This document shows positions 60,062 through 64,000 of a stretch of DNA of 64,000 bases, piece by piece (position 1 is the first letter of the stretch; each line of letters starts with the position of its first letter). The stretch comes from Nitrobacteraceae bacterium AZCC 1564 (GTDB lineage: Bacteria; Pseudomonadota; Alphaproteobacteria; Rhizobiales; Xanthobacteraceae). A program made the position numbers and the translations under genes. The stretch covers positions 1,488,001 through 1,552,000 of the forward strand of contig JBAGRR010000001.1 in assembly GCA_036924835.1 (NCBI GenBank), in the 5' to 3' direction. A model generated the notes under the pieces. It was not told where the DNA came from and did not search any database. It was given only the letters and a program-made list of their open reading frames with translations.

Positions 60062-61708
60062 GTGTCTACGAATACGGTCGTCTTTTCTGCCCGCAAGGTT
60101 GTAACCATGAATCCATCGCGGCCATCGGCAACGCATGTCGCAGTGCGGGATGGTCGGATCGTTGCAGTGGGCAACTTCGACGAAATCTGTGGATCGGCTG
60201 ATGTTACGATCGACGATCGTTTCAAGGACAAAGTGCTGCTGCCCGGTTTCGTCGAAGGCCATAGCCACATCATGGAAGGCATGATGTGGTCGCTGCCTTA
60301 CGTTGGCGCTGGTGACCGCCGCTCGCCAGAAGGCAAGCTTGTTAAAGGGCTTCCGGATATCGAGGCCATCGTCGCGCGGCTGAAGGAAGCTGAAGCGGCA
60401 ATGACCGATCCCGAAGCACCGCTGTTCGCTTGGGGCTTCGATCCACTGCATATCGGTGGCGTGCGGTTAACACGGCAAGACCTCGACCGCGTCTCCACCA
60501 CACGGCCGATTATGGTCATTCATGCCAGCTTCCATATCAGCAACGTCAACACGACCGTGCTGAAGCGCGCCGAACTCGACCGCACTGCAAACATTTCAGG
60601 CGTGGTCATGGGCAAGGACGGCGAGCCGAGTGGCGAACTTCAAGGGATCGCTGCACGCTTCCGTGTATTCCGTGTGCTTGGCGGCAATCCGCTCTCCGGC
60701 AACCTGAAGGTCGAGGATGTCAACCGCTACGCCGCATCCGCCTGCGTGCAGGGCGTGACGACGATCACTGACTTGCACAATGATCTCGTCGATCAAACCA
60801 TTGAAGTCTATCAAGCTGCGAGCCGCCGTCCCGACTTTTCCGTGCGACTGGTGCCTGCGATGGCTTCAGTATCGCACACTCCCGCGCAAGGGATCGAAAA
60901 GCTGAAGGCGCTGCGCGCGGCTAACAACGACAAGCTACATTATGGGATCGTCAAGCTGGTGGTTGATGGCTCGATCCAGGGCTTCACCGCGCGGTTGCGC
61001 TGGCCCGGCTACCATAACGGCGCACCAAATGGTCTGTGGTACATCGCGCCTGAAGAGTTGCCGTCGATTGTCGCCGCCTATCACAACGCCGGTATCCAGC
61101 TACACATCCATACCAATGGCGATGAAGCGACCGAATTGGCGCTCGATGCCGTCGAAGCCGCGCAGACGGCGATGCCGCACCCTGATCATCGCCACACGCT
61201 GCAGCATTGCCAGATGGCGGATGCTGCGCAGTTCAAGCGCATGAAGGCGCTCGGCATGTGCGTCAACCTGTTCGCCAATCACCTTTACTACTGGGGTGAC
61301 TCGCACTTCAATCTGACCATGGGACCAGAACGCGCGAACCGGCTCGACGCGACAGGAACGGCACAACGCATTGGCGTTCCCTATGCGATCCATTCCGACG
61401 CGCCGGTGACTCCACTGAGCCCGTTGTTCACTGTGTGGTGTGCCGTCAACCGCATCTCGTCCAGCGGTCGCGTGCTCGGCAAAGAGACCGAAGCACTCAC
61501 GGTGGAGCAGGCACTCGCCGCCGTCACCATCGGCGCGGCTTATACTCTAAAGCTCGATCATATGGTCGGTAGCATCGAAGCAGGAAAATATGCCGACTTC
61601 GCCGTCGTCGAGGAGGATCCGCTGGAGGTCGCGCCGGAGAAACTTAAGGATATCGCCGTCTGGGGTACGGTAGTCGGTGGACACGTGCGGGAGGCGCCGC
61701 GAGCATGA
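60062..61708 (+). CDS. YtcJ-like amidohydrolase
   Basis: 548 residues from a GTG, with GAGGAAAG upstream. The amidohydrolase barrel shows VVTMNPSRPSATHVAVRDGRIVAVG, the metal site FVEGHSHIMEG, then LHIHTNGDEATELALDAV and a final SIEAGKYADFAVVEEDP. This large subfamily hydrolyses amide or related bonds; the substrate is unknown. It is followed at once by a CobW-type GTPase (ATGA overlap). Confidence 0.87.
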   Translation: MSTNTVVFSARKVVTMNPSRPSATHVAVRDGRIVAVGNFDEICGSADVTIDDRFKDKVLLPGFVEGHSHIMEGMMWSLPYVGAGDRRSPEGKLVKGLPDIEAIVARLKEAEAAMTDPEAPLFAWGFDPLHIGGVRLTRQDLDRVSTTRPIMVIHASFHISNVNTTVLKRAELDRTANISGVVMGKDGEPSGELQGIAARFRVFRVLGGNPLSGNLKVEDVNRYAASACVQGVTTITDLHNDLVDQTIEVYQAASRRPDFSVRLVPAMASVSHTPAQGIEKLKALRAANNDKLHYGIVKLVVDGSIQGFTARLRWPGYHNGAPNGLWYIAPEELPSIVAAYHNAGIQLHIHTNGDEATELALDAVEAAQTAMPHPDHRHTLQHCQMADAAQFKRMKALGMCVNLFANHLYYWGDSHFNLTMGPERANRLDATGTAQRIGVPYAIHSDAPVTPLSPLFTVWCAVNRISSSGRVLGKETEALTVEQALAAVTIGAAYTLKLDHMVGSIEAGKYADFAVVEEDPLEVAPEKLKDIAVWGTVVGGHVREAPRA

Positions 61709-62709
61709 CGACAGCCTCGCGTGCAAGAATCCCCCTGACGGTGATCGGCGGTTTTCTCGGCGCCGGGAAGACGACATTTCTCAATCATCTTCTTCGCAGC
61801 GGTGGCGAACGCTATGCGGTGCTGGTCAACGATTTCGGCGCGGTCAATATTGATGCCAGCCTGATCGTCAAGCACGACGGCACCACCATGACGCTGGCCA
61901 ATGGCTGCGTCTGCTGCAGCATCGGCGATGGCTTTCTGGAGACGCTGGGCAAGGTTCTCGACAGCGAGATTTCGTTCGATCACATCATCATCGAAGCCAG
62001 CGGCGTCGGCGATCCCTGGCGCATTGCCGAGATCGCGCTGGTCGAGCCGAGCCTTCACCTCAATGCGGTGATCGTGGTGGCTGATGCAGCACGCATTTCG
62101 AATCTATTGGTCGATGCGCGCGTCGGCGACACCGTTCGCAATCAGTTCGCGCACTGCAACATGGTGCTGCTTAATAAGATGGACCTCCTCACCCGCACCG
62201 AGGTCGCTGCCGCGCGCGCCGAGGTCGCTGCCGTGCGTGCTGGGATGTTGATTGTCGAGACCACCGAACATACGCTGCCCGACCTGCCGAATAGCGAGCA
62301 CAAGACAGCACCTCGCTTCACTGCGACCGAAACTACAAATCGTGCAAACCATGAACGCGTATTCCGCCGCTGGTCCTATCGACGGAGCGGGGCTTTCGAT
62401 CCTGCGAAGCTGAAAAGCGCACTATCGTCTCTGCCACCGCAACTGTTGCGCTTAAAAGGCACATGTCGCCTCGTTGGCAGCGCACCCGCGTTGCTGTTGC
62501 AGATGGTTGGCCAGGATTGGGCTTTGTCACCCGCTCCCGACGGGCTGCTCAGTCAGGACGACATCACGCTAGTCGGCATCGGCACCGATGCTCTACCCGA
62601 GGCCACCAAACTCGACGCCATTCTTGATGGCGCGCTGATCGATGTTTCACAAATATCCATGACAACAAGAGCGGATCTCAATCGCCGGCAAGCCGAATTC
62701 ACCCTCTGA
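61705..62709 (+). CDS. CobW/YjiA-family G3E GTPase
   Basis: 334 residues. Walker A is GGFLGAGKTTFLNHLL, the metal motif is GCVCCSIGDG (CxCC), with NDFGAVNID, EASGVGDP and the NKMDL guanine motif. The C-terminal CobW domain is present. G3E GTPases deliver metal ions to enzymes. Its ATG overlaps the amidohydrolase stop, so it may metallate that enzyme. There is a short internal repeat of EVAA(A/V)RA around residues 168-182. Confidence 0.9.
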   Translation: MTTASRARIPLTVIGGFLGAGKTTFLNHLLRSGGERYAVLVNDFGAVNIDASLIVKHDGTTMTLANGCVCCSIGDGFLETLGKVLDSEISFDHIIIEASGVGDPWRIAEIALVEPSLHLNAVIVVADAARISNLLVDARVGDTVRNQFAHCNMVLLNKMDLLTRTEVAAARAEVAAVRAGMLIVETTEHTLPDLPNSEHKTAPRFTATETTNRANHERVFRRWSYRRSGAFDPAKLKSALSSLPPQLLRLKGTCRLVGSAPALLLQMVGQDWALSPAPDGLLSQDDITLVGIGTDALPEATKLDAILDGALIDVSQISMTTRADLNRRQAEFTL

Positions 62710-62725
62710 GAGAAGGACAGATTTC

Positions 62726-64000
62726 ATGTCTTCGACTTGGTCATTGCGATCACAATCGCTGAAAACGTCGTTTCTAAGATGTGCCTTTAGCCTCGCCCTT
62801 GCCGCGAGCGTCGTCGTGCCCGGTGTGAGGGCAGCCTCTGCGGCCGATGGCGGCACGTTGGTCATCGCGTCGACGCAGGTGCCACGCCACTTCAACGGCG
62901 CCGTGCAATCCGGTGTTGCGACTGCACTGCCGAGCACGCAGATCTTTGCCAGCCCGCTGCGCTATGATGAGAACTGGAATCCGAAGCCGTATCTCGCCAA
63001 GTCTTGGGAAGTGGCACCTGACGGGCTGTCGGTGACGCTGCATCTGGTCGATAACGCCGTGTTCCACGACGGAAAGCCGGTGACATCGGAGGATGTGGCT
63101 TTCTCGATCATGACCATCAAAAAGAACCATCCGTTCCAGAGTATGCTGGCCCCCGTCGAAAAGGTGGATACGCCAGATAAGCTGACGGCGATCATCCGCC
63201 TCAAGCATCCACATCCGGCGCTCTTGCTGGCAATGTCGCCGGCGCTGATGCCGATTCTGCCGAAGCACGTCTATGATGACGGCCAGGACATCAAGTCTCA
63301 TCCGGCCAATCTGAAGCCGGTCGGCTCAGGTCCCTATCGCTTGACCGAATACAAGCAGGGCGAATTTTACACGTTGGAGAAATTCGACAAGTTCTTCATT
63401 CCCGGCAGGCCGAAGCTCGACAAGATCGTCGTCAAGCTAGTCTCGGACTCGAAGGCGGCCATGGTCTCGCTTGAACGCGGCGACGTCAACGCGTTGCCTT
63501 TCATCTCGAATGTTCGTGACATCGCACGCCTCGAGAAGATGCCGAACGTGGTCGTTACCGACAAAGGCTATGCCGGTGTCGGTCCCATCAACTGGCTGGC
63601 CTTCAACACCAAGAAAAAGCCGCTCGATGATGTGCGCGTCCGTCAGGCCATCGCGTACGCAGCCAATCGCGAATTCATCGTCGGCAAACTGATGGGCGGC
63701 AAGCCGAAGGTTGCCACCAGTCCGATCGCTCCAGGATCGCCGCTCGATGAACCTGGCGTCGAAATGTACAAGCTCGATCTCGCCAAGTCGCAAAAGCTGC
63801 TTGATGAGGCCGGTTACACCAAGAAGCCCGACGGCTCGCGGATGACGCTGACCATCGACTACATTCCCGGTGACGAAGAGCAACAACGTAACGTCGCCGA
63901 ATATCTTCGCTCACAGCTCAAGCAGGTCGGCATCAACCTGGAAGTCCGCGCAGCTCCCGACTTCCCCACTTGGGCGCAGCGCATTTCGAACTACGACTTC
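62726..64000 (+). CDS. ABC transporter substrate-binding protein, family 5 (cut by window edge)
   Basis: 425 codons are visible from ATG 62726 (AGAAGGACAG upstream) and the frame runs off the end. The signal peptide is CAFSLALAASVVVPGVRAASA. Family 5 (dipeptide/oligopeptide type) blocks: PKPYLAKSWEVAPDGLSVTLHL, VTSEDVAFSIMTIKK and VRQAIAYAANREFIVGKLM. It probably delivers the substrate of the amidohydrolase to an ABC importer encoded beyond the window. Confidence 0.9.
   Translation, partial: MSSTWSLRSQSLKTSFLRCAFSLALAASVVVPGVRAASAADGGTLVIASTQVPRHFNGAVQSGVATALPSTQIFASPLRYDENWNPKPYLAKSWEVAPDGLSVTLHLVDNAVFHDGKPVTSEDVAFSIMTIKKNHPFQSMLAPVEKVDTPDKLTAIIRLKHPHPALLLAMSPALMPILPKHVYDDGQDIKSHPANLKPVGSGPYRLTEYKQGEFYTLEKFDKFFIPGRPKLDKIVVKLVSDSKAAMVSLERGDVNALPFISNVRDIARLEKMPNVVVTDKGYAGVGPINWLAFNTKKKPLDDVRVRQAIAYAANREFIVGKLMGGKPKVATSPIAPGSPLDEPGVEMYKLDLAKSQKLLDEAGYTKKPDGSRMTLTIDYIPGDEEQQRNVAEYLRSQLKQVGINLEVRAAPDFPTWAQRISNYDF

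Overview
The window looks like chromosome of a GC-rich alphaproteobacterium. The closest fit is Hyphomicrobiales, probably the Bradyrhizobium/Afipia/Rhodopseudomonas group. This rests on the glycerol ABC operon type (glpDSTPQUV), the soxSRT arrangement, CaiB/enoyl-CoA hydratase gene trains and codon style; it is inference, since no rRNA or marker gene is present. No tRNA, rRNA, CRISPR array, phage or intact insertion sequence was seen.

Layout. 1-5.1 kb: a rightward catabolic train (C-terminal end of a flavin/Fe-S oxidase, GlcG/HbpS-like protein, class III CoA-transferase, two enoyl-CoA hydratase-family proteins, a glutathione S-transferase). 5.1-8.9 kb: a leftward Sox-like set (soxX, Y, Z, A plus a flavocytochrome c pair) whose SoxY lacks the canonical carrier tail. 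8.9-11.6 kb: iorA-iorB type molybdenum hydroxylase. 11.8-20.4 kb: glpR and glpD-S-T-P-Q-U-V for glycerol uptake and oxidation. 20.7-23.5 kb: an EmrA/EmrB-like efflux pair. 23.5-26.5 kb: a transketolase/E1-like enzyme divergent from an Lrp/AsnC regulator, with an inverted-repeat operator between them.

26.6-42.8 kb: a complete thiosulfate-oxidation region. soxY-Z-B-C-D-fccA-fccB run leftward, soxA-soxX-glcG-like rightward, soxV-soxW leftward and soxS-soxR-soxT rightward; two exported DsrE-like proteins, a second YeeE/SoxT-like permease and an MFS transporter follow. SoxXA should load sulfur on SoxYZ, SoxB release sulfate, SoxCD oxidise the bound sulfur, the flavocytochromes handle sulfide, SoxV/W/S supply reductant, SoxR regulate, and the YeeE/DsrE proteins import and traffic sulfur.

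42.9-45.4 kb: serA and yghU. 45.4-50.3 kb: a sugar-acid operon in decay. It has an intact GntR regulator and a perfect 26-bp palindromic operator, but two frameshifted genes, one intact enolase-superfamily gene, a second enolase-superfamily gene broken into inverted pieces, a truncated Bug-type binding protein and a leftover yghU 3' end. 50.6-56 kb: a small secreted Gly/His/Met protein, tenA, and a four-carbon sugar-acid (threonate/erythronate type) operon with its DeoR regulator and a cluster of TGCGCA sites. 56.3-64 kb: a DadA-like oxidase with an NTF2-like protein, a MocR regulator, then an amidohydrolase, a CobW-type GTPase and the start of a peptide-type ABC binding protein.

The most unusual feature is a family of about 165-bp compound repeats (seven copies, plus two short remnants). 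Each is two different CTAG-bounded hairpins joined by a roughly 13-nt AT-rich linker. They lie between genes, and in places supply a gene's stop codon or C-terminus.
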